This document shows, in pieces, positions 55,134-62,825 of a stretch of DNA of 64,000 bases. The notes under the pieces were generated by a model that saw only the letters and a program-made list of their open reading frames with translations, was not told the origin of the DNA and searched no databases. Both the position numbers and the translations under genes were made by a program. Every line of letters starts with the position of its first letter. Positions within the stretch are counted from its first letter, which is position 1. The stretch lies in contig NZ_PPHG01000014.1 of NCBI RefSeq assembly GCF_002904295.1, forward strand, positions 62,001-126,000, in the 5' to 3' direction. This stretch comes from Amycolatopsis sp. CA-128772. GTDB lineage: Bacteria > Actinomycetota > Actinomycetes > Mycobacteriales > Pseudonocardiaceae.

Positions 55134-55181
55134 CTATCACCGATAGAGACAACCGACAGACTGCGTCCCTATCAGTGATAG
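55134..55181. promoter_or_regulatory. Two tetO-like palindromes
   Basis: CTATCACCGATAG (55134-55146) and CTATCAGTGATAG (55169-55181) lie 35 bases apart in the gap between ald and a decayed regulator gene. The second, within TCCCTATCAGTGATAGAGG, differs from the classical tet operator O2 only at the last base. No tetracycline gene is nearby; the same word recurs inside several genes of the window. Confidence 0.55.
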
Positions 55182-55197
55182 AGGCGCCAGAAAGTGG

Positions 55198-55758
55198 TTA
55201 CCCAGCACTAACAACGTGATAGCCGGCCCCACGCAAGGTCCGGATGGTCTCCACTCCGAACGGCAGATCGATCTTCCGACGCAGAACACTGACGTGCACC
55301 TCGACGAGATTGGCGCTGGCCGAAGACGCGAAATCCCAAAGGTTCTCAACGAGTTCAGCCTTGGTGACGACCTGCCCGGCCCGCTGCATCAGGTAGGAAA
55401 GCGGCGCAAACTCCTTGAGCGCGCGAAGCCGCGAAAGAAGCACCCCGTACGAAAACGGCTAGGCCAGGAAGTCATCGGCCCCGGTATCAAGGGCCTCGAT
55501 CTCGTCGTCCTTACCGTCTTCGGCGGTGAGCATCAGAATCGGGGTGGAGTCCCCCGTTCCCGAAGCCGCCGGCACACGCGGTACCCGTTGAGCCCGGGCA
55601 GCATGATGTCGAGAACGATGGCCCCATAGGAGTGCTCCCCGGCAAGCCAGAGAGCATCCCGCCCGTCCCCGCAACATCAACGGCATAACCTTCGGCCCCC
55701 AACCCGGCCCGAAGAGCTTCAGCAAGCCGCCGTTCATCCTCAACGAGCAAGATCCGCA
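55198..55758 (-). pseudogene. OmpR-family response regulator, frameshifted and internally deleted
   Basis: The reading begins with an intact receiver start, MRILLVEDERRLAEALRAGLGAEGYAVDVAGTG, then changes frame. Later pieces in other frames encode ILMLTAEDGKDDEIEALDTGADDFLA and, at 55198-55443, SRLRALKEFAPLSYLMQRAGQVVTKAELVENLW...[28 protein letters not shown], the winged-helix end. The linker and first strands of the DNA-binding domain (about 60 residues) are missing between LSRLRAL and KEFAPL. At least two frame changes plus the deletion make a functional product unlikely. Confidence 0.8.
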
Positions 55759-56083
55759 TCCCCAACGATCCCACGCCCACACACACGGCAGAGCCCAATC
55801 CATAAGGCGGCACGCACACACCGGGAGACGCCCCTGCCGGACAACGCTGGAAGGGGAACCAGAGGCACCGTGGGGGGTCCGGGGGGCTCGGCCCCCCGGG
55901 CAGAACGACAAAGTCGAAGCGAAGCGAAGACGAAGGGGCGACCCGCTCAACCAGCCTGGGGGTCACTGGGAGCGGGCCGCCGGGTCCTAGCTTAGAGGGG
56001 TTGGGGCGAGTTTGCTCCACCGGGTCGGCAAGTCGCACGAATTCTTTACCGAGTTGATCTGACGGCCCCCGCAAAGGCCCCGG
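55759..56083. other. Non-coding decayed region with GC-rich hairpin
   Basis: No gene is visible. CCGGGGGGC-TCG-GCCCCCCGG (55879-55899) is a perfect 9-bp stem of a type often seen as dispersed intergenic repeats in actinomycetes. A purine-rich stretch with repeated GAAGCGAAG units follows near 55915-55935. Confidence 0.4.
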
Positions 56084-56176
56084 TCAGGGCTTCGGCACCG
56101 GTACCGGCCGGTAGCGGAACGTGACGAAGGTCGCTCCGGGCGGGTTCGGGTGTTCCGTGCGCGCGGCCTGGGTGGT
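56084..56176 (-). pseudogene. Possible remnant of a histidine kinase C-terminus
   Basis: The minus strand encodes TTQAARTEHPNPPGATFVTF and then RYRPVPVPKP before a stop. This resembles the last strand and tail of a sensor-kinase ATPase domain (PPGATF..). Lying upstream of the decayed response regulator on the same strand, it may be what is left of the partner kinase. The evidence is only 30 residues. Confidence 0.3.
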
Positions 56177-56221
56177 TAGGGCAGGATGACGGCCCATCAG
56201 CGGGGAACGTTAGGGGACGGT

Positions 56222-57256
56222 ATGCACGACGGCAGTGGCCGGATTGTGGTGCAGAACCTGAGCAAGCGGTTCGGCACGGTGAACGCCGTGCAGGACCTGA
56301 GCTTCACGGTCGAACCGGGTTCGGTGACGGGGTTCCTGGGGCCGAACGGCGCCGGGAAGACGACGACGTTGCGCATGCTGCTCGGGTTGGTGACGCCGAC
56401 GTCGGGGTCGGCGACGATCAACGGGCGGCCGCACTCGCAGCTGGGGAATCCGGCGCGGGTGGTGGGTTCGGTGCTGGAGAACGAGGGGTTCCACCCCGGC
56501 CGGACGGCTCGCAACCACCTCCGGGTGTACGCGGCGGCCATCGGCGTGCCGGACCGGCGCGCGGACGAGGTGCTGGGCCTGGTGGGGCTGGGCAGTGCCG
56601 CGGACCGGAAGGCGGGCGGGTTCTCGCTCGGGATGCGGCAGCGGCTGGCGCTGGCGACGGCGTTGCTGGGTGATCCGCAGGTGCTGGTGCTGGACGAGCC
56701 GACGAACGGCCTGGACCCGGAGGGCATCCTCTGGCTGCGGAACTTCCTGCGCTCGTACGCGCGGGAGCAGCGACGGACGGTGCTGGTGTCGAGCCACCTG
56801 CTGAACGAGGTCGAGCAGCTGATCGACCAGGTGGTGATCATCAGCCAGGGTGTCACGCGGTACTACGGTCCGCTGGAGCAGCTGCGGAAGGGCCAGCAGT
56901 CGCGGGTGCTGGTGCAGCCCGCGGATCCGTCCGCGCTGGTGAAGGCGTTGCAGGAAAACGGTGTCCAGCAGGTGTCGCCGACGCCGGACGGCCGGGTCGC
57001 GGTCGCCGGGTCGAGCGTGCAGCAGATCGGTGACCTGGCCGCGAAGGCCGGGATCGCGGTCTACGGGATGCAGGAGGAGCACGCCGATCTGGAGCGGATG
57101 TTCTTCCAGCTGACGCAGGGTCAGTACACCGGTGGCCCGGCCGGGTACCCGCCGCCGCAGCAGTACCAGGGGCCGCCGCCCGGGTATCCGCCGCAGCAGT
57201 ACCCGCCGTCGGGTCCGCAGCAGCAACAGCAGTACTGGGGAGGGCCGCAGCGGTGA
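56222..57256 (+). CDS. ABC transporter ATP-binding protein
   Basis: About 344 residues from ATG 56222 (AGGGGAC site); ATG 56186 would add 12 residues. Walker A is GPNGAGKTTTLRM, signature FSLGMRQRLALA, Walker B VLVLDEPTNGLDPEG, H-loop VSSHLLNEVEQL. The C-terminal about 50 residues are a Pro/Gln/Tyr-rich tail (YPPPQQYQG...), uncommon for this family. The next gene, overlapping by one base, is its membrane partner. The pair resembles Bcr/Ccm-type exporters with a single permease. Confidence 0.9.
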   Translation: MHDGSGRIVVQNLSKRFGTVNAVQDLSFTVEPGSVTGFLGPNGAGKTTTLRMLLGLVTPTSGSATINGRPHSQLGNPARVVGSVLENEGFHPGRTARNHLRVYAAAIGVPDRRADEVLGLVGLGSAADRKAGGFSLGMRQRLALATALLGDPQVLVLDEPTNGLDPEGILWLRNFLRSYAREQRRTVLVSSHLLNEVEQLIDQVVIISQGVTRYYGPLEQLRKGQQSRVLVQPADPSALVKALQENGVQQVSPTPDGRVAVAGSSVQQIGDLAAKAGIAVYGMQEEHADLERMFFQLTQGQYTGGPAGYPPPQQYQGPPPGYPPQQYPPSGPQQQQQYWGGPQR

Positions 57257-58137
57257 TGGGCAATCTGGTCAAGGCGGAGTTCCGCAAGACGCTTTCGCTG
57301 AACACGTGGTGGGTGCTGCTGATCCCGCTGGCGCTGGTGGCGTTCTGGCTGACGTTCGTGTGGGGCAAGATCACGAACGACTTCGCGGACTTCATCGGGT
57401 CGAGGGACGCCCGTGAGGTCGCGGGCGCGGTCGGCCTGGACGCGAGCAAGCTGCCGGTCGGGCTGCTGGCGTTCGCGCACGGCGTGAACATCGCGCAGCT
57501 GATCCCCGGCCTGTTCGGGGTGTTCGCGCTGGCCGGCGAGTACCGCAGCAAGACGATCACGACGACGTTCCTGACCGCGCCGAACCGGATCGCGGCGCTG
57601 ACCGCGAAGATGCTGACGTACGTGGCCTGGGGCGCGATCTACGGCCTGGTGAGCTTCGGCGTCTCGGCGATCGCGGTGATGGCGTCGGTCGACTCGGGCC
57701 GCTGGCCGTCGGCCGGGCAGTGGCTGGCCGCGCTCGGCGGGACGGTGCTGGCCTCGGTGCTGGTGACGTTGTTCGGCATCGGGTTCGGCGCGGTGCTGCG
57801 GAACGTGCCGCTGGCCGTGGTGCTGTTCCTGGTGTGGTTCCTGATCGTGGAGAACGTGCTGGTCATCGCGCTGTGGGGGCCGGCCGACATCCTGGGCGGG
57901 ATTCTGCCGAACGGCACCGCCAACGGGATCGTGGGCGGGATCGCGGCGGACGCGTTCGGGATCAACTCGCTGAACCTGCCGGGCGGGGTCGACCACTGGT
58001 CGGCGCTCGGCCTGCAGCTCGCGGCGGGCGCGCCGGGCGTGCTCTCGTGGTGGGCGTCGGCGCTGATCTTCTTCGCGTGGACGATGCTCTTCTTCGGCCT
58101 CGGCTGGGCGGGCAACCAGAAGCGCGACATCACGTAG
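57256..58137 (+). CDS. ABC transporter permease (ABC-2 type)
   Basis: A 293-residue protein with six predicted membrane helices, beginning MGNLVKAEFRKTLSLNTWWVLLIPLALVAFWLTF and ending in WTMLFFGLGWAGNQKRDIT. It has the ABC-2 layout with a large first extracellular region (KITNDFADFIGSRDAREVAG...). It overlaps the ATPase gene by one base (TGATG), so one exporter complex is formed. Substrate unknown. Confidence 0.85.
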   Translation: MGNLVKAEFRKTLSLNTWWVLLIPLALVAFWLTFVWGKITNDFADFIGSRDAREVAGAVGLDASKLPVGLLAFAHGVNIAQLIPGLFGVFALAGEYRSKTITTTFLTAPNRIAALTAKMLTYVAWGAIYGLVSFGVSAIAVMASVDSGRWPSAGQWLAALGGTVLASVLVTLFGIGFGAVLRNVPLAVVLFLVWFLIVENVLVIALWGPADILGGILPNGTANGIVGGIAADAFGINSLNLPGGVDHWSALGLQLAAGAPGVLSWWASALIFFAWTMLFFGLGWAGNQKRDIT

Positions 58138-58150
58138 TCCCGCTGTCGTC

Positions 58151-58183
58151 GAAGGCCACCTCGAGCAGGTCGAGGTGGCCTTC
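58151..58183 (+). terminator. Hairpin terminator after the ABC pair
   Basis: A perfect 14-bp stem (GAAGGCCACCTCGA and complement) with a 5-base loop, 14 bases after the permease stop and 49 bases before the next ABC gene. Confidence 0.7.
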
Positions 58184-58232
58184 TCGGCATTCGGGGAAAT
58201 ATTTTGTCGGTGGTGGCGCTTAGTGTGACAAC

Positions 58233-61200
58233 GTGACCATCGCTCCGCCCCGCTCCCGTCAAGAGCTCCCACCCGCCGAGACGACCGGCTGGATCCGCCG
58301 GCTGTCCGCGGCCGCGTGGGAGCACCGCCTGCTCGTGGTGCTGTCGCTGCTGGCCGCCGCGTTCGGCGTCGGCGTGCAGGCCGCGACCCCGCTGCTGGTG
58401 CGCACGGCGGTGGACGACGCGGTGGCGGGGCGGACCGGCGGACTGCCCGGGATCGCCGTCTTCCTGGTGGCGCTGCAGGTGATCGCGTTCGGCACCGCGT
58501 TCGCGCGCCGCTACCTCGGCGGGAAGCTGGCTCTCGACGTCCAGCACGACCTGCGGCAGCGGGTCTTCAACGCCGTTTCGCGGCTGGACGGCGGCAAGCA
58601 GGACGCCCTGCGCACCGGCCAAGTCGCTTCGCGCGCGATCTCCGACCTCCAGCTGGTGACCGGGATCCTGATGCAGGTCCCGCTGTCCTTCGGTTCGGTG
58701 GTCTTCGCGCTGCTGTCCTTCGGCGCGATGCTGTGGCTGTCGCCGGTGCTGACGCTGATCGCGCTGGTCGTCACGCCCGCGGTCGGCATCATCGTCACGC
58801 GCAGCCGCAAGCGCCTGTTCCCGGCCACGTGGTCGGCGCAACAGCGCGCGGCGGACGTCGCGCAGCAGGTCGAGGAGACCGTCACCGGCGTCCGGGTGGT
58901 CAAGGGCTTCGGCCAGGAGACGCGGGAAGTCTCGAAGCTGGAGGCGACCGCGCGCAAGCTGTTCGGGGAGCGGCTGCGCGCGGCGAAGCTGTCCGCGGTC
59001 CCGGCGGCGACCACCGCCGCCCTGCCGGCCGCCGGCCAGGTCGCCGTGCTCGGCATCGGCGGTGTCCTCGCGCTGAACGGGTCCATCACCCTCGGCACCT
59101 TCCTGGCGTTCGCGACCTACCTGGCGACGCTGATCGGCCCGGCGCGGATGCTGTCCGGCCTGGTCGTGCAGGCCCAGCTGACCCGCGCCGGCGCCGAGCG
59201 CGTGTACGAGCTGATCGACGCGCAGCCGGAGGTGGTCGACGCGCCCGACGCGCGGCCGCTGCCCGACGGCCCGCTCGGCGTCGAGCTCGACGGCGTCCGG
59301 TTCGGCTACACCCGCAGCGAACCGGTGCTGGCCGGGCTTTCGGTCACTGCGAACCCAGGCGAGACGCTCGCGTTGGTCGGCACCGCCGGCTCCGGGAAGT
59401 CCACGATCTCGCTGCTGCTCCCCAGGTTCTACGACGTGCACGCGGGCGCGGTGCGGGTCGGCGGCCTCGACGTACGGGACATCCCGCTGCGGCAGCTGCG
59501 GCAGGCGATCGGCGTCGTGTTCGAGGAGGCGTTCCTGTTCTCTTCGTCGATCCGGGACAACATCGCCTACGGCCGCCCGGACGCGAGCGAGGAGGAGATC
59601 GTCGCGGCGGCCAAGGCCGCGGAGGCGGACGGCTTCATCCGCGCCCTGCCGGAGGGCTACGACACGCTGGTCGGCGAGCGCGGGCTGACCCTCTCGGGCG
59701 GGCAGCGGCAGCGGCTCGGGCTGGCCAGGGCCCTGATCACCGACCCGCGGATCCTCGTCCTCGACGACGCGACCTCGGCCATCGACACCGTCACCGAAGC
59801 GGCGATTCACGACACCCTGCGGTCGGTCACCGCGGCCCGGACCACGCTGCTGATCGCCCACCGGCGCTCCACCCTGGCCCTGGCCGACCGGATCGCGGTG
59901 CTCGACGAAGGCCGCGTCGTCGACGTCGGCACCGAGGCCGAGCTGATGGCGCGCTGCCCGCTGTTCCGCGAGCTGGTGGCGGGCCCGGGTGACGACGTCG
60001 AAGAGAAACACCGCTGCGAGGGCCTGGACTGCGGCCAGGACGGCGTCACGCCGTCGCTGTGGCCGCGGGACGAGAGCCACGACGAGGTCGACGCCCTGGC
60101 CGAAGCCGCGCGGATGCGCAGCGGCGACCCGAACAGCAGCGGGTTCGTCGGCGGGGGCGGCGGCCTCGACGTGCCGCCGACGCCGGAGCTGATCGAGGGG
60201 GTGCGCAAGCTCCCGCCGGCCGTCGACGAACCGCGGCTGCCCGGCGTGGACGTCACCGCGCCCGATCCGAAGTTCCGGCTGGGCGGGCTGCTGCGGCCGG
60301 TGCGCGGGCCGCTGGCCGTGGTGGTCGCGCTGGTGGCGGCGGACGCGCTGGCGTCGATCGCGTTGCCGGGGCTGTACCAGTTCGGCGTCGACCACGGCGT
60401 GCGGACCGGCGTCGAGTGGATCATCTGGCTGGCCGCCGGGATCGGCGCCGCGGTGATCGCGGCCGACTGGCTGGTGGTGTTCGCGCAGACGCGGCTGACC
60501 TCGCGGGTCGGCGAAACGGTCCTGTACGCGCTGCGCGTCCGCAGTTACGCGCACCTGCAGCGGCTCGGGCTCGACTACTACGAGCGGGAGCTGTCCGGGA
60601 AGATCATGACCCGGATGACGACGGACGTCGACGCGCTCTCGACGTTCCTGCAGACCGGGCTGGCCACCGCGGTGGTCAGCGCGCTCACGCTGGCCGGGAT
60701 CACCGGCGCGCTGCTGGTCACCGACGCCGGGCTGGCGCTGTACGCGCTGGCGATGGTGCCGGTGCTGGCGGTGGCCACGGTGATCTTCCGGCGCTCGGCG
60801 TCGAAGGCGTACAACGAGGCCCGCGAGCGGGTCAGCGTGGTGAACGCGGACATGCAGGAGAACGTCAGCGGGTTGCGCGTCGCGCAGGCGTACACGCGCG
60901 AAGACCGCTCCGCGCAGGCGTTCGCTTCGCGCAGCGACGACTACCGGCGCTCGCGGCTGCGGGCGCAGCGGTACGTGGCGACGTACTTCCCGCTGGTGGC
61001 GCTGCTGTCGGACCTGGCGACGACGACGGTGCTGGTGGCGGGCGCGAACCGCGTCTCGGCGGGCACGCTGTCGGCCGGTGTGCTGCTCGCGTTCCTGCTG
61101 TACCTGCAGCAGTTCTTCTCGCCGATCCAGCAGCTGTCGGCGGTGTTCGACGGGTACCAGCAGGCGAGCGTCGGCCTGAACCGGATCGGTGACCTGCTGC

Positions 61201-61979
61201 GGACGCCGACGTCGGTGCCCGCGGCCGAGCACCCGGTCGCGGTGCCGGCGCGGCTGCGCGGCGAGGTGTCGTTCAAGGAGGTCGACTTCGCCTACGCCGG
61301 CACGGACGCGCCGGCGCTGGAGCAGTTCTCGCTGGACGTCGCGGCCGGCGAGACGATCGCGCTGGTCGGCGCGACCGGAGCCGGGAAGTCGACGGCGGTG
61401 AAGCTGGTGGCGCGCTACTACGACGTCACCGGCGGCGAGGTCCGGCTGGACGGCACGGACGTCCGCGAGTACGAGCTGGCCGGGATGCGGCGCCGGATGG
61501 GCGTGGTGCCGCAGGAGGCGCACCTGTTCTCGGGCACGGTGGCCGACAACGTCCGGTACGGCCGCCCGTCGGCGACCGACGCGGAGGTCGAGGCGGCGGT
61601 CCGGGCGGTGGGCGCGCTCGACGGCGTCGCGGCCCTGCCGTCGGGCTTCCTGCAGCCGGTGGGCGAGCGCGGCCGGTCGCTGTCGGCGGGCCAGCGCCAG
61701 CTGGTCGCGCTGGCCCGGGCGGAGCTGGTGGACCCGGACGTACTGCTGCTGGACGAGGCCACGGCGGCCCTGGACCCGTCCACCGAGGCGGCGGTCCTGC
61801 GCGCCACGGAACACGTGGCCCGCCGCCGCACGACGTTCGTGGTCGCCCACCGCCTCGCCACGGCGGCCCGCGCGGACCGCATCGTGGTTCTGGACCACGG
61901 CCGCATCGTGGAGACCGGAACCCACGACGAGCTCCTGGCCGCGGACGGCCACTACGCCCGCCTCTGGGCCCTCGGCTGA
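58233..61979 (+). CDS. Single-chain ABC exporter, two fused half-transporters
   Basis: A 1248-residue protein from GTG 58233 with the order TMD-NBD-TMD-NBD. NBD1 has Walker A VGTAGSGKST, signature LSGGQRQR and Walker B LVLDDATSAID, with Asp where the catalytic Glu should be, and FEEAF at the Q-loop instead of a Gln. NBD2 has VGATGAGKST, VVPQEAHLF, LSAGQRQL and a normal LLLDEATAALD. A linker of about 60 residues (residues 585-650) with two cysteines joins the halves. Type I exporters of this kind move drugs, lipids or peptides. The two deviations fall in the same composite ATP site, as in asymmetric heterodimers. Confidence 0.92.
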   Translation: MTIAPPRSRQELPPAETTGWIRRLSAAAWEHRLLVVLSLLAAAFGVGVQAATPLLVRTAVDDAVAGRTGGLPGIAVFLVALQVIAFGTAFARRYLGGKLALDVQHDLRQRVFNAVSRLDGGKQDALRTGQVASRAISDLQLVTGILMQVPLSFGSVVFALLSFGAMLWLSPVLTLIALVVTPAVGIIVTRSRKRLFPATWSAQQRAADVAQQVEETVTGVRVVKGFGQETREVSKLEATARKLFGERLRAAKLSAVPAATTAALPAAGQVAVLGIGGVLALNGSITLGTFLAFATYLATLIGPARMLSGLVVQAQLTRAGAERVYELIDAQPEVVDAPDARPLPDGPLGVELDGVRFGYTRSEPVLAGLSVTANPGETLALVGTAGSGKSTISLLLPRFYDVHAGAVRVGGLDVRDIPLRQLRQAIGVVFEEAFLFSSSIRDNIAYGRPDASEEEIVAAAKAAEADGFIRALPEGYDTLVGERGLTLSGGQRQRLGLARALITDPRILVLDDATSAIDTVTEAAIHDTLRSVTAARTTLLIAHRRSTLALADRIAVLDEGRVVDVGTEAELMARCPLFRELVAGPGDDVEEKHRCEGLDCGQDGVTPSLWPRDESHDEVDALAEAARMRSGDPNSSGFVGGGGGLDVPPTPELIEGVRKLPPAVDEPRLPGVDVTAPDPKFRLGGLLRPVRGPLAVVVALVAADALASIALPGLYQFGVDHGVRTGVEWIIWLAAGIGAAVIAADWLVVFAQTRLTSRVGETVLYALRVRSYAHLQRLGLDYYERELSGKIMTRMTTDVDALSTFLQTGLATAVVSALTLAGITGALLVTDAGLALYALAMVPVLAVATVIFRRSASKAYNEARERVSVVNADMQENVSGLRVAQAYTREDRSAQAFASRSDDYRRSRLRAQRYVATYFPLVALLSDLATTTVLVAGANRVSAGTLSAGVLLAFLLYLQQFFSPIQQLSAVFDGYQQASVGLNRIGDLLRTPTSVPAAEHPVAVPARLRGEVSFKEVDFAYAGTDAPALEQFSLDVAAGETIALVGATGAGKSTAVKLVARYYDVTGGEVRLDGTDVREYELAGMRRRMGVVPQEAHLFSGTVADNVRYGRPSATDAEVEAAVRAVGALDGVAALPSGFLQPVGERGRSLSAGQRQLVALARAELVDPDVLLLDEATAALDPSTEAAVLRATEHVARRRTTFVVAHRLATAARADRIVVLDHGRIVETGTHDELLAADGHYARLWALG

Positions 61980-62020
61980 CGTACCGGGCCGGTCGGCCCG
62001 TGTACCTGCAGCGTCGGATG

Positions 62021-62083
62021 GCGAGCCGACCCTCCCGGTACGCGAACCGACCCCCTGGGTACGCGAGCCGACCCTCTTGGTCA
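62021..62083. repeat. Three tandem 21-bp repeats
   Basis: Units at 62021-62041, 62042-62062 and 62063-62083 share GCGARCCGACCCYC followed by a GGTAC or GGTCA end. They lie between the ABC exporter stop and the DUF4291-like gene. Confidence 0.8.
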
Positions 62084-62147
62084 TTCGTGCCCTCTTGCGC
62101 ACGAAAGTTCGTGGTCCGGCGGGACCGGCGCTGGGAGCATGGCGGGC

Positions 62148-62624
62148 ATGTTCGAAGAGAAGCGGGTGCCCGACCGGCAGATCCGCGCCGCCCAGACCGG
62201 CTCGACCGTGCGGGTCTACCTGGCCTGCTCGCCCGCCGTCGCCGATGTCACGCTCGAGAAGCAGGCGCTCGGGCACGGCGGGGCGGTGCAGGTCACGCCG
62301 TCGTTCCGGCTCGCGGCGCACGACAGCGGCAACGGGCGCGAGCCCGGCCACGAGCGCATCCTGGCGGTCGACCTCACCCGCGAAGGCTTCGAGCGGCTGC
62401 TCGCCGAGCACGTCGAGTGGGTGCCGGAGCGAGATCTCGACCACACGGCGCTGGACTTCCAGGCGATCCGGATCCTCGGCGAGCCGGAAGACGAGTGGGT
62501 GACCGCGATCACCGACGTCACGCCGGTGGTACGGGACATCGCCGGGCTGCTGGCCACCGACCAGCTGCACCTGGCCGTCAAGCTCGTCCCCTACGAGCCG
62601 CCGTACGAGCCGGCCGCCGGTTGA
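62148..62624 (+). CDS. DUF4291-like protein, shortened
   Basis: 158 residues from ATG 62148 (GGGAG site eight bases upstream; ATG 62139 is too close to it). The start VPDRQIRAAQTGSTVRVYLACSPAVAD and the end DEWVTAITDVTPVVRDIAGLL...PYEPPYE match DUF4291 proteins, as does ERILAVDLTREGFERLL. The usual middle segment with W-I-K-P-S-F and M-M-Y-R-S is replaced by a shorter VQVTPSFRLAAHDSG, so the protein is about 35 residues short. Function of the family is unknown. The tandem repeats and a short dyad (ACGAA-AG-TTCGT near 62100) lie upstream. Confidence 0.65.
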   Translation: MFEEKRVPDRQIRAAQTGSTVRVYLACSPAVADVTLEKQALGHGGAVQVTPSFRLAAHDSGNGREPGHERILAVDLTREGFERLLAEHVEWVPERDLDHTALDFQAIRILGEPEDEWVTAITDVTPVVRDIAGLLATDQLHLAVKLVPYEPPYEPAAG

Positions 62625-62825
62625 GGCAGCGCCCGGGAACCTGTACCCGGTCCAGCGCTTAAGGTTCCCTTAGCACATCTTGATCGAGTCAGTGATTGAT
62701 ACCCTAGTGCGCCACGCCTCACACAGGCCGGTTCCATCACATCGCGGTCACCGAGGGGGTTAGCCTGGTAGGCGCATCAGCGGATTCAAGATCGAGATCG
62801 AGACGGATAGAGGCGAGCCCAAGCC
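62625..62825 (+). promoter_or_regulatory. Upstream region of the 2-oxoglutarate dehydrogenase gene
   Basis: AT-richer than its surroundings. TTGATC at 62681-62686 with CCTAGT 17 bases on, and GTTAGCCT near 62760, are candidate promoter elements. GAGGCGAG gives a ribosome site before the GTG. No operator is obvious. Confidence 0.35.

Noticed and set aside
55134..55181. tetO-like sites as evidence of a tetracycline resistance locus
   Set aside because: No tetR/tetA-like pair is adjacent and the same word lies inside many unrelated genes.
62021..62083. Tandem repeats as a possible CRISPR array
   Set aside because: Units are adjacent with no spacers and there are no cas genes.
57639..62570. A 1643-codon open frame on the minus strand opposite the ABC exporter
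   Set aside because: It is low-complexity Arg/Gln/His/Asp-rich sequence mirroring the GC-rich third positions of the plus-strand ABC gene, which has full domain motifs. Shadow frame.
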